Source of the DNA: a virus
Reading direction: 5' to 3' (one strand)
IMG/VR virus record: IMGVR_UViG_3300023184_000302
Location: 1 to 36,775 of that record
Length of the DNA stretch: 36,775 nt
The notes under the pieces are model-generated. The model was not told the DNA's origin. It was given only the letters and a program-made list of their open reading frames with translations, and ran no database searches. A program made the position numbers and the translations under genes. Positions 1 through 7,217 of the stretch are shown piece after piece; positions within the stretch are counted from its first letter, which is position 1, and the number at the start of each line of letters is the position of its first letter.

Positions 1-270
1 ATTACTACCGCTGTTTGGACTACTCCGACTACACGAACAGTAACGAATACCATTCCTACAGCGGCTGATATTAGTACCGCTGTAAGAACAAACTTAACTA
101 CTGAACTTGCCAATTTGGACGCTAAAGTGTCCTCACGTTTAGCGACTGGCACTGTCGCCTTAGATGTAACAGCAATCAAAACTAAAACGGACCTGCTTAT
201 CACAGATAGACTTAAAGAGGTAGCTACTACTGAGATCGTGGGGAAATTACTGGCACAAGCCAATAGCTAA
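1..270 (+). CDS. Tail fibre/collar-like protein, C-terminal part (5' truncated)
   Basis: An open frame runs from the first base of the window to a TAA at 268-270, giving 89 residues with no start codon in view. The residues have the loosely repetitive character of phage fibre C-termini: a segment reading ADISTAVRTNLTTELANLD, then VSSRLATG and a stretch similar to AIKTKTDLL. Alternating 'VSSRL' and 'IKTKTD' segments are common in phage tail-fibre and collar proteins and tend to form coiled or trimeric shafts. It lies directly upstream of the lysis genes, a usual place for the end of a fibre gene. The family assignment rests on these short motifs only. Confidence 0.6.
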   Translation: MTTAVWTTPTTRTVTNTIPTAADISTAVRTNLTTELANLDAKVSSRLATGTVALDVTAIKTKTDLLITDRLKEVATTEIVGKLLAQANS

Positions 271-274
271 ACTT

Positions 275-544
275 ATGAGCATGGACGCCCTAAATAAAAC
301 ACTCGACGCAGCTACTAAGCTAGCCGCCCCACTTGGAGTTGTGGCAATGCTATACTTGCAGTCTCAGTTTGTAACACGAGTCGAGTTTACTAAAGTATAC
401 GAGCGAACAGATGCTAGGCTGACTAAAATTGAAGAAGTACTTATACGTATGGAGGCTAGCGCTGACGTGGATCGCAGGCATGACATATCTTTAAATGATC
501 ACGAGTCGCGTATACGGACTTTAGAAAAAGGAGCCATTAAATGA
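275..544 (+). CDS. Membrane-anchored coiled-coil protein, i-spanin-like
   Basis: The 89-residue product has one hydrophobic segment at about residues 16-34 (AAPLGVVAMLYLQSQFV), followed by a charged, heptad-like helix to the end. An N-terminal membrane anchor with a periplasmic coiled coil is the architecture of inner-membrane spanins, which help break the outer membrane at the end of lysis. Its stop overlaps the start of a lipoprotein-like gene (ATGA at 541-544), which is how i-spanin/o-spanin pairs are often arranged. ATG at 275 is 4 nt after the preceding stop; ATG at 281 is an alternative. There is no sequence motif unique to spanins, so the call depends on topology and context. A second holin is possible. 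Confidence 0.5.
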   Translation: MSMDALNKTLDAATKLAAPLGVVAMLYLQSQFVTRVEFTKVYERTDARLTKIEEVLIRMEASADVDRRHDISLNDHESRIRTLEKGAIK

Positions 545-738
545 GGCGGGCCTTATTACTAGCGTGTTTTTTACCCTTCGGATGCGTTTCAGTCCCTATC
601 CCACCTACAGGAGACCACATAGGGGAATATGGAAACGTAAAAATCTCCCTCAAGTTACAATATATCCCCGCAGAACAACCTAACCTAAGCTGGTTTAACC
701 CAGTACTACCTCAACCCAGATTATATAAAGACAAATGA
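541..738 (+). CDS. Small lipoprotein, o-spanin-like
   Basis: The 65-residue product starts MRRALLLACFLPFGC, a short basic and hydrophobic signal peptide with cysteines at residues 9 and 15. Either LLAC or PFGC could serve as a lipobox, neither ideally. The mature part is short and proline-containing (VPIPPTG, LPQPRLYKDK), like outer-membrane spanin lipoproteins. The gene overlaps the coiled-coil membrane gene upstream and the holin-like gene downstream by 4 nt each, so the three are likely translated together. An o-spanin would span the periplasm with the upstream protein and implies a host with an outer membrane. It could instead be an unrelated small lipoprotein. Confidence 0.5.
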   Translation: MRRALLLACFLPFGCVSVPIPPTGDHIGEYGNVKISLKLQYIPAEQPNLSWFNPVLPQPRLYKDK

Positions 739-911
739 TTGTATTAAACTACGCCCTTGACCGTCTAGCTGAATCCTCAACTTGGAGGGGGTTGGTCTTT
801 GTACTATCCGCCGCAGGAATCACATTGGTCCCAGAACAAGCCAACGCCATTGCCGCAGCAGGCATGGCCGTTGCAGGAGCCATAAATGTGCTTCGTAAAG
901 AACGTAAATGA
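735..911 (+). CDS. Holin-like small membrane protein
   Basis: This 58-residue frame begins at an ATG that overlaps the upstream stop (ATGA at 735-738). It starts LNYALDRLAESSTWRGLVF, has a hydrophobic stretch (VFVLSAAGITLV), then a second Ala/Gly-rich helix (AIAAAGMAVAGAINVL) and a basic tail RKERK. Two short hydrophobic helices, a 'STWRGL' opening and a charged C-terminus are typical of small phage holins that release the endolysin. It sits two genes before the CHAP endolysin. The function rests on size, topology and place in the lysis cassette. Confidence 0.65.
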   Translation: MIVLNYALDRLAESSTWRGLVFVLSAAGITLVPEQANAIAAAGMAVAGAINVLRKERK

Positions 912-985
912 GTGCAAAACATATATCTGCAGCACTGATTGCCCTTTCATTCTTATTTTTAGGGCTCGCTCTGTACTTTAGGTAA
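908..985 (+). CDS. 25-residue single-pass membrane peptide
   Basis: A tiny frame starts at ATG 908, overlapping the stop of the holin-like gene (ATGA), and ends at TAA 983-985. The product is MSAKH followed by one hydrophobic helix ending in LALYFR. The overlap and membrane topology suggest a real accessory lysis peptide, for example an antiholin or second holin component, but its size makes the call uncertain. Confidence 0.4.
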   Translation: MSAKHISAALIALSFLFLGLALYFR

Positions 986-1005
986 TAATTTTTACTTTAC
1001 ATACA

Positions 1006-1518
1006 ATGCACCATAAACTTATTGCTATAGCTCAAGCCGAAATAGGAACTCGGGAAATCGGCGGTAATAATCGCGGACCCCGTATCATTGATTACCAAAA
1101 AGCCACCAACCTTGATCCGGCAGAGTGGCCTTGGTGTGCGGCTTTTGTGGCTTTTTGCATTAAGGAGTGGGTCAAAGACCCAGACGTAGCCACCTGGCTT
1201 AACCTAAAAGTTAGCACACCTGAGCAGTGGAGGCCCAAGACAGCCCTTGCCTACGGGCTAACTGAATGGGCTAAATTACGCCCTAAAACAACTCGGATAT
1301 ATACCGACAAAGATACGGCCCTCCCTGGAGACCTAGTCACCTTTGATTTTTCACACGTAGGAATTGTATTAGAAGATACGGGTTCCCATATAGTAACATG
1401 TGAAGGAAACACTAATGGGCGGGGAGACCGTGATAGTGAAAGCGGAGACGGAGTTTGGAGAAAAATCCGTGCTAAGTCGTTAGCTAGAGATTTCATTCGC
1501 ATCAGACCCGTAGCCTAA
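1006..1518 (+). CDS. CHAP-domain endolysin (peptidoglycan amidase/endopeptidase)
   Basis: The 170-residue protein is almost entirely one CHAP (NlpC/P60-superfamily) domain, which cleaves peptide or amide bonds in cell-wall peptidoglycan. The opening AEIGTREIGGNNRGPRI and the segment EWPWCAAFVAF with catalytic Cys44 are typical. His117 lies in FSHVGIVL, and Glu133/Asn135 in CEGNTN is the likely third catalytic position. The length is that of a single-domain endolysin with no separate wall-binding domain, usual for phages of diderm hosts. It has no signal peptide, so export would depend on the holin-like protein upstream. The leader before ATG 1006 is AT-rich with no Shine-Dalgarno sequence. 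Confidence 0.88.
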   Translation: MHHKLIAIAQAEIGTREIGGNNRGPRIIDYQKATNLDPAEWPWCAAFVAFCIKEWVKDPDVATWLNLKVSTPEQWRPKTALAYGLTEWAKLRPKTTRIYTDKDTALPGDLVTFDFSHVGIVLEDTGSHIVTCEGNTNGRGDRDSESGDGVWRKIRAKSLARDFIRIRPVA

Positions 1519-1522
1519 TTTT

Positions 1523-1711
1523 ATGAATATGGTAGTTGGACATTTTTCGCATACTCCTGCGGCCCCCCAAGTAGGAGCAACTGGAAACACAATTGAAATT
1601 TATGGACAAGCTCTCAGGCAAATCATTAAAGCAAGGCAAATTAGTCATGCAAAAGCCATTGCAAAAGAAGCTCTTAAAGGGGGTTCGGATACTATACCGA
1701 AAGTTAGGTAA
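1523..1711 (+). CDS. Small ORF overlapping the metallopeptidase gene
   Basis: This 62-residue frame starts 4 nt after the endolysin stop and fills a gap that would otherwise be about 80 nt. Its second half (QALRQIIKARQISHAKAIAKEAL) would form an amphipathic basic helix. It overlaps the following gene by 110 nt in another frame. The tight spacing favours a real gene; the long overlap and lack of any recognisable family argue against it. Confidence 0.25.
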   Translation: MNMVVGHFSHTPAAPQVGATGNTIEIYGQALRQIIKARQISHAKAIAKEALKGGSDTIPKVR

Positions 1712-1913
1712 GGAAAAAGCAAGAGGGCAGTACACGGCCTCGCTAAACCTCATTGAAATCGATGAACGTCTAGTGGGCGAAGAACACCTAGAGGTGTTGC
1801 TACACGAATCGTTACATGCTTTGCAGCCTCACCATGAAGAGGAAACTATTTGTAGAGACGCCTTAAACTTGAGCCTCATCTTATGGGCCGATGGATACCG
1901 TAAAAATGAGTAG
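1602..1913 (+). CDS. Small HExxH metallopeptidase-like protein
   Basis: From ATG 1602 the product is 103 residues; an in-frame TTG at 1593 is a weaker alternative. The N-terminus is very lysine-rich. The C-terminal half has LLHESLHAL, a zincin HExxH motif with His68, Glu69 and His72, followed by acidic residues (HHEEETICRD) that could supply the third zinc ligand. The segment before it (SLNLIEIDERLV) has the beta-strand look usual upstream of the active helix. It lies between the endolysin and an HNH gene. A role in processing a phage or host protein is possible; the substrate is unknown. Confidence 0.6.
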   Translation: MDKLSGKSLKQGKLVMQKPLQKKLLKGVRILYRKLGKEKARGQYTASLNLIEIDERLVGEEHLEVLLHESLHALQPHHEEETICRDALNLSLILWADGYRKNE

Positions 1914-2247
1914 CTTTTTAAGACTTGTATACAAGAGCGTATACCTTTGTCCGCGAAAATCGTCGACTACAAAGCTCACTGAGAGGCGCAAGCGTCACCG
2001 TGCTAAAATGGTCAGAGAAGTTAACTCATATAAAATGCAGCATGGGTGCTCGTCTTGCGGGGAGCGCTCTCTACCAGAAGTTCTCGATCTGCACCATCCT
2101 GACCCATCCATAAAGCTAGGCACAGTTAACGCTTTAATACGTTCTCATGGGCTTAAAGCCGTTTTAAACGAGCTAAAAAAATGTATTGTTTTGTGCGCTA
2201 ATTGCCATCGCAAACACCACTCAAGAGCAAGTAAAATTTCAGGTTGA
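1906..2247 (+). CDS. HNH endonuclease-like protein
   Basis: The C-terminal 75 residues carry the zinc-bound HNH layout: CSSCG, then VLDLHHPDPS, then CIVLCANCHRKHH. The paired CxxC motifs hold a structural zinc, and the HH of LDLHHPD with the downstream NCHRKH form the nuclease site that cuts DNA. A basic N-terminal region (ERRKRHRAKMVREVNSYK) precedes it and may bind DNA. Start is either ATG 1906, overlapping the upstream stop by 8 nt, or ATG 1891. In phages such proteins are free-standing homing nucleases or take part in packaging. Its place in a lysis cassette, away from the terminase, fits a homing-type nuclease better. Confidence 0.8.
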   Translation: MSSFLRLVYKSVYLCPRKSSTTKLTERRKRHRAKMVREVNSYKMQHGCSSCGERSLPEVLDLHHPDPSIKLGTVNALIRSHGLKAVLNELKKCIVLCANCHRKHHSRASKISG

Positions 2248-2288
2248 ATATCACGCTAACATAATGTAGTAATAGTTGTTATTATAAG
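2248..2288 (+). promoter_or_regulatory. AT-rich intergenic leader before the structural genes
   Basis: This 41-nt gap separates the HNH gene from the 737-residue structural gene. It is AT-rich (AATAGTTGTTATTATAAG just before the ATG) and has no Shine-Dalgarno sequence. It could hold a late promoter, but I see no matched -35/-10 pair. Confidence 0.2.
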
Positions 2289-4502
2289 ATGGCCTCATTT
2301 AACCCAACACCAACAAAGCCAATAGTAAGCTACCCAACAGCCTCCATAGAGGAGCTACAGCTTATAACGATCCATGATTCTAGGTTGGCTGGGTACACTC
2401 CTCTACCATATGGAAGCCCATACCCAGACCAAGATAAGTTTCCTGGGCTGCAGTTAGTATTTCAAGGGCCTATTGGGGAGGATGACAGGTTGGTGCGAAG
2501 GATATGGGCAGGGGATAGAGGCGACCAAGATATTTACAATGACTCTAGAAAATATAGCGGTGGCTCCACTGACCACCCTATAATTATTAGGAAGTACATT
2601 TTGCCTGAGGGCTCGTACACTCCGCTCCAAACTGGAACCCCCGACCACAACGAGATTGGGGCTTTCTTGGTGGATGAAGAGGTAACGCGTCCAGAAAACC
2701 TAAACGGGTACTTAGCTGTAACTAGAGTGTTTGAGTCTCTACCTGGACCAGCTTTAACTGGGTATGTCATAACGAACGATGGCCAGCTAGCTGTAACTAA
2801 ATCGCAGTCAGTGCTTCCAGGCGCTACTGTTACGCCAAGTGCGCTACTTATTAGCGGGAGCGTAAAGCCTGATAGTAAGGGCAAGAGCGTTTTGGAGACC
2901 ATCGAGGTGCCCATCGTGTTTGGTGCTAAATCCTATTCCATTGAAGCCCCAGACCCAGCGCCACCAAAATTTAGGGTGGCAGTTCCTGCAACTACTACTT
3001 GGGAGACCGTAGCAGGAACTGCGACGGCTCCAGTGCTAGCAACAGGGGAAATTGAGTCAAGTGAACAGCAAGCCACAGTTTTCACTAAGAAACTTCGCAA
3101 GACTTCTCGCGCCACTCCCCTATCTAAAACTCTTACTCAGACGGCCACAACTAACGATGGGATTAAGGCCACTATTACGGAGACGTATCAGACGGGAGAT
3201 GATACTCTCACGGCTAGATCAGCTTTAGTCTCCGTCGAGAGTGACGCTCTTGGGGACGGAACTTTTGTCGTTAAAAAGACGGAGTTAGCCTCTGTATTCG
3301 ACCAGCAGGCTAAGTCGGCTCAAAAGCCTGATGTGATACCCGAACGCTATAGAGCAAGTGCGTCTGCTAAAACGACTACTTCGATTTCACCTGATGCCAC
3401 TGCAGTTTCTGATATAACATTAGGGACAAACGAGTTAGAGAAATCTATTCAAAGAGTATCGGAATTCACTAAAAAAACCTCAGTAACCTCTAGAGACAAC
3501 GGGACACTCCCCACCCTAACAGGGCAAGATTATGACGCTTCCATTGGGGCGGTCGTTCCATACACAGAAAAAATAACTACTACTGGGGACACCTTAATAG
3601 GAGCGCTTAGCGATGTAAGTCCGCTATCTTCCGATTACAAGCTAGTCAGAACTATTGATACGACTAACCTTACTGCAGCTCTCTCAGCAATAAGCTTGCA
3701 GTTTCCATCTAGAGCTACGTTAAGCATACCTCCCGTACTAGAAAGTATTGAAGTGGTTTGGGATCAAACTACAGACAATGGAAGTTATGCCTCTGATTGG
3801 ACTGGGTATGCTTACGGCACATCAACGTCTTTATCTGGGTCTGAAAGGGCTGAGGCTAAGGGGGCGTCCTCTTTAACGCCATCCTTTGTCATAAAGATGA
3901 AAGATACTTGGGCCACAAATATACCAACTTCTACACATGTTTTTTTCTTGCCGACTCCGTGTACTGAGGCGCATATATTAACAGCCTTGGGGAAAAAGTA
4001 CTCTTCTGGCACGGTAATTAACCGATGGCCCGTTTTTAAACCGAAGTCTGATACGGTTGTTGCGTTTGGCACGAAAGTAAGTGTTACCGTAGAGGGGAAT
4101 GCTTCCGCAAGCCACTCAGTGAGCAATTCTAATAATAGTTGGGATAGTACGCAAGGTACTGGTTCAAGTACATATTCATCTACAACTACAGTAGTAGCTA
4201 ACATACCTTCATGTATACACCCTACCATTACAATAACTGGGGCCGCTATCCCAACAGTTAAGGCAGCTACTGCCAAGATTGATGCGGGGTGGGTATCGGC
4301 TTATAATTTTCCAGTAGTCAATGTTTCTAAGTCTGAAACCGCTTCGGCTACTGGAAAGGTAAGCCCTACCACTTTGCCAGCAACAGCTCAGACTGCTGTT
4401 CCAAGCACTGGATACTACCTAATAGACTCCAGGGTAGAACTGTATCAACACGGATATGTTAAAGTTTACGCAGAGGTCTTGGATGCCTCTGTGCTCGCAT
4501 AA
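2289..4502 (+). CDS. Large virion structural protein, likely tail-associated
   Basis: The 737-residue product has no signal peptide or membrane segment. The N-terminal 130 residues are the most ordered part (LQLVFQGPIGEDDRLVRRIWAG, then HPIIIRKYILPEG); the rest is Thr/Ser/Ala-rich and beta-prone, as in long phage fibres and spikes. The repeated 'TTT' and 'SVTVEGNASAS' type segments fit a beta-solenoid or Ig-like shaft. It is the first of three genes in a row that look like surface or tail proteins. I do not recognise a named family. A tail fibre or adhesin is the best guess. Confidence 0.55.
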   Translation: MASFNPTPTKPIVSYPTASIEELQLITIHDSRLAGYTPLPYGSPYPDQDKFPGLQLVFQGPIGEDDRLVRRIWAGDRGDQDIYNDSRKYSGGSTDHPIIIRKYILPEGSYTPLQTGTPDHNEIGAFLVDEEVTRPENLNGYLAVTRVFESLPGPALTGYVITNDGQLAVTKSQSVLPGATVTPSALLISGSVKPDSKGKSVLETIEVPIVFGAKSYSIEAPDPAPPKFRVAVPATTTWETVAGTATAPVLATGEIESSEQQATVFTKKLRKTSRATPLSKTLTQTATTNDGIKATITETYQTGDDTLTARSALVSVESDALGDGTFVVKKTELASVFDQQAKSAQKPDVIPERYRASASAKTTTSISPDATAVSDITLGTNELEKSIQRVSEFTKKTSVTSRDNGTLPTLTGQDYDASIGAVVPYTEKITTTGDTLIGALSDVSPLSSDYKLVRTIDTTNLTAALSAISLQFPSRATLSIPPVLESIEVVWDQTTDNGSYASDWTGYAYGTSTSLSGSERAEAKGASSLTPSFVIKMKDTWATNIPTSTHVFFLPTPCTEAHILTALGKKYSSGTVINRWPVFKPKSDTVVAFGTKVSVTVEGNASASHSVSNSNNSWDSTQGTGSSTYSSTTTVVANIPSCIHPTITITGAAIPTVKAATAKIDAGWVSAYNFPVVNVSKSETASATGKVSPTTLPATAQTAVPSTGYYLIDSRVELYQHGYVKVYAEVLDASVLA

Positions 4503-4516
4503 AAATCTAAGCTTGT

Positions 4517-6136
4517 ATGACGCCAAAAACTCAAATTGATGCCGAGTCCGCCAGTAAGGAGCTTCGTTACAAAGCTATGGAGCGAGCTGGGGATATACTA
4601 AGGGATTGGGTATCTGGAATACAGGCGAACAAAGCATCGAGTTCACTTGCGGTTAATTCTTCAGTTTACATTTCCAAATCTAGCGGGCCTACAGTATCGG
4701 TGCTACAGGGTCCCAGGGATGATGTCAGGACAGCTAGACCTGCCCCAGCTCAAATTAATAGACCCAGTTTTGCAGATGACACAAGCACAGTTTGTGCTGA
4801 CCTAAAAGATTTATACGGCAAAGACATATTTGGAAATTACATTTCTACCCCTGCATCTTGCAACTATGACTCAGATAGTTATTTCGATTTAAAAAATTCA
4901 AAGCTTTTTGTTAAGGGGCTTGCTTATAATAGTGCTACTATAGAACCGACTAAGGTAGCCTTGCTCTCAAGTTCTAATAGCATGACGGTGGATGCGGCGA
5001 ATATTTGGGCCGTAGCTGGCACAAAAAAAGCCCAATTTTCAGTAGGCACTATAGGTTTATGGGATGGGACTAATAGCAATATCCTAACCCCCACAGCATC
5101 GACTATTGTAACAGGTAATACTAATAGCATGACGGTGGATGCGGCGAATATTTGGGCTAGGGAGGGCGCAAAAAGCTCCCAATTCTCTGTTGGAACGATT
5201 GGACTAACTAATGGGACAAGTTCAGTTACGATTGCAAATACAGGAAGTGTAAAAATTCAAACGTCAGGGGCACTCACTACAATAGAAACTCCTACTGGTA
5301 AACCATGTGCTTTTAAACAAGTTATGGATGGAACTGGGTCTACGCGGTGGGTACTTTGCTCGGATGTGATTACTGGGGGCACTGCTCTTACATGTGCTCA
5401 AAAGCCTGACGCTACTTACAAGGATGTCTATTTAAGGAATGTTTATAATGATGCGGGTTGTAGCACATCCAAGTCGTATTTGTCATTAGAGAATTCTAAA
5501 CTGGAGTTAAAGACAAGCAGCAGCGCTACTTTATGGACAACAGTTGACGCGCTTGGCGTTTACGTAAAAAACGGGGCCGATTCTACGTCTATATCTGCAA
5601 GTGAATTAAAAACTCAAAATGGAACCGCCAACACTGCGATGGACGCCCTTGGGCTTTCTATTGAAAATGGAACCAATTCTACTTATGTATCCGCCATTAA
5701 GTACTTATCTACAGATAGTACAGGGTCATCGACACTAATGCCTGGCAGCTTAGATCTAAAAGGGGTTAATGCGGGACAATACATTTCACTTGGCTCAACG
5801 GATGCGTCCCAAGAGATAACTATAAACGATAGTACTAGACACATTTTTCTAAGGACTGGCGATATCACCGGAGCGGCAACAGTCCAATTTCGTAAAATAT
5901 TTGACGCAACTGGGGAGGAGAGATGGGTGCTTTGTTCGGATAAGGTTACTGGCACAACTAAAGGTGGCGCTACTTATACTACACAGCTCAAGGCAGCGGT
6001 GAAAGCCGAGATTAAAACTATAGTGTCCGCACTAAACATAACTGCAACTTGTAATTCTGACGGCACGGTAACAGTTACTTTAAATGGCAAACCCGTTGCA
6101 GAAACGCCGACATGGCCAACAAGTTTCATACCCTAG
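4517..6136 (+). CDS. Modular repeat-bearing fibre-like protein
   Basis: The 539-residue product begins with a helical head (SASKELRYKAMERAGDILRDWV) that may attach it to the virion and continues as beta-rich repeats. The unit NSMTVDAANIWA occurs twice. A larger module, opening with a Cys-containing segment and ending in RWVLCSD-x-(I/V)TG, also occurs twice, at about residues 270-295 and 470-490. This is the look of a trimeric tail fibre or beta-helix spike built from duplicated modules. The C-terminal 60 residues (AAVKAEIKTIVSALNITATC) are a separate small domain, possibly a cap or chaperone-like end. No catalytic motif is visible. Confidence 0.6.
   Translation: MTPKTQIDAESASKELRYKAMERAGDILRDWVSGIQANKASSSLAVNSSVYISKSSGPTVSVLQGPRDDVRTARPAPAQINRPSFADDTSTVCADLKDLYGKDIFGNYISTPASCNYDSDSYFDLKNSKLFVKGLAYNSATIEPTKVALLSSSNSMTVDAANIWAVAGTKKAQFSVGTIGLWDGTNSNILTPTASTIVTGNTNSMTVDAANIWAREGAKSSQFSVGTIGLTNGTSSVTIANTGSVKIQTSGALTTIETPTGKPCAFKQVMDGTGSTRWVLCSDVITGGTALTCAQKPDATYKDVYLRNVYNDAGCSTSKSYLSLENSKLELKTSSSATLWTTVDALGVYVKNGADSTSISASELKTQNGTANTAMDALGLSIENGTNSTYVSAIKYLSTDSTGSSTLMPGSLDLKGVNAGQYISLGSTDASQEITINDSTRHIFLRTGDITGAATVQFRKIFDATGEERWVLCSDKVTGTTKGGATYTTQLKAAVKAEIKTIVSALNITATCNSDGTVTVTLNGKPVAETPTWPTSFIP
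4974..5157 (+). repeat. Exact 37-nt direct repeat within the fibre-like gene
   Basis: Positions 4974-5010 and 5121-5157 are identical, 147 nt (49 codons) apart and in frame. The flanking codons have diverged although the encoded module is still recognisably similar. Exact DNA identity inside diverged protein repeats suggests recent recombination or gene conversion between modules. Confidence 0.85.
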
Positions 6137-6142
6137 AATGCT

Positions 6143-6730
6143 ATGGCTGACACAGTAACAATACCCTGTGCCTGTTGCAACACAGAGAGGTGTGAAGACT
6201 TAGGCTCGTATTACACAGCCCAACCAACTTGTCCGACTGGCATGACTGCCTCTCAAATTACCGTTACTTCAGCGGCTACAAATAAAAGGTATACATGTTG
6301 GCAGTGCATGTTTACAACCTTCCCTGCTACGTGTGCGGATTTTGGACTTCACCTATTTGATACTAGCAACCCTGCTTACCAGGTTGGGGGAGAGTGCTTC
6401 TATTACGCAGAACTGAGATGGCCAGGCGATGTGGCTCCAAATGGTAATGTCGTTGAAACAAACCTAATATGCTCCAGCTGTGTACCAAGCGGTAATACCT
6501 ACGCTACTTGCGAGTGTTTTCCTGGGTATTCTACAGATAAGCCAAGTTGCTACCCTTGGTATTACCAACCCACTTCGTTTGGTCTCGCCGCAGGGTCAAG
6601 TGGGGCCAATTGCCCTGGAAAATATGTAAAACCAGGGGGGATTACTTGTTGGGAGTGCCCAACAGATTGCTCTTCACCCTATGGGTTTGCCAGTGTAGGC
6701 GTTGGTGGGCAAAGTGTTTATATAGGATAA
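6143..6730 (+). CDS. Cysteine-rich protein (18 Cys in 195 residues)
   Basis: The product opens with PCACCNTERCEDLG and continues with spaced Cys pairs (TCWQC, ICSSC, TCECFPGYS, TCWECPTDC). CECFPGYS resembles the end of an EGF-like module, and many aromatic and Gly/Pro residues surround the cysteines. Such a pattern suggests either a disulfide-stabilised extracellular domain or a multi-zinc protein. There is no signal peptide, so disulfides would have to form after release. It lies 6 nt after the fibre-like gene and 4 nt before a zinc-ribbon gene, so a virion surface or tail-tip role is likely. I do not recognise a family. Confidence 0.5.
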   Translation: MADTVTIPCACCNTERCEDLGSYYTAQPTCPTGMTASQITVTSAATNKRYTCWQCMFTTFPATCADFGLHLFDTSNPAYQVGGECFYYAELRWPGDVAPNGNVVETNLICSSCVPSGNTYATCECFPGYSTDKPSCYPWYYQPTSFGLAAGSSGANCPGKYVKPGGITCWECPTDCSSPYGFASVGVGGQSVYIG

Positions 6731-6734
6731 TAAA

Positions 6735-7217
6735 ATGAAAACAGATCACCTAAGCGAAATAATGTACGCACTAACGATAGCCGACAGACCTAACAACCGC
6801 CATAAATGGCTTGCTCGGGGGTTTTCTAGAATAAATACTAAGCCTGGGGCGTTATTTTCATATTGGGAAAAACGCCTTGGAACCGCAACTCCAGAAGATG
6901 AAGCGCTTTATAATAGCGTACTTTTTAAGTATAAAAAAGATTTGGAAACAAGAAAAGAAACGGCGGAATCCCCAGGCTTGGCTACTATGTTAAAAACATC
7001 GGCAAATGCTGCCGCTAAATGGATACGATCTGGAATGGAGGTGGCTTCTGAAAGTATTATTAAGGAGCGTTTGGAGACATGTAAAGGATGCGAGTTATGG
7101 GACTCCGAAGCCCTCAACGGAACTGGTAGGTGCAAACAATGTGGATGCAGTACCTGGGCTAAGCTAAGGCTACCAACCGAAAAATGCCCAATAGACAAAT
7201 GGGGAGTGGCTACTTAA
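6735..7217 (+). CDS. Zinc-ribbon protein, conserved phage type
   Basis: The 160-residue protein has a helical N-terminal part and a C-terminal treble-clef or ribbon-like segment: RLETCKGCELWD, then GTGRCKQCGCSTWAKLRLP and EKCPIDKWG. The spacing CxxC...CxxCxC...C followed by W-G is seen in small phage zinc proteins that often neighbour glycosyltransferases or structural genes; no activity is established. GGATAATAAA before ATG 6735 is one of the few Shine-Dalgarno-like leaders here. Its stop abuts the GTG start of the glycan enzyme at 7218, so the two are probably translated together. A second protein with a similar Cys-rich end is encoded at 22865-23554. Confidence 0.55.
   Translation: MKTDHLSEIMYALTIADRPNNRHKWLARGFSRINTKPGALFSYWEKRLGTATPEDEALYNSVLFKYKKDLETRKETAESPGLATMLKTSANAAAKWIRSGMEVASESIIKERLETCKGCELWDSEALNGTGRCKQCGCSTWAKLRLPTEKCPIDKWGVAT

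Noticed and set aside
3812-4276. A 154-residue - strand frame opposite the 737-residue structural gene
   Set aside because: It is the complement of a Ser/Thr-rich coding region, which often leaves a long open antisense frame; no leader, operon or motif supports it.
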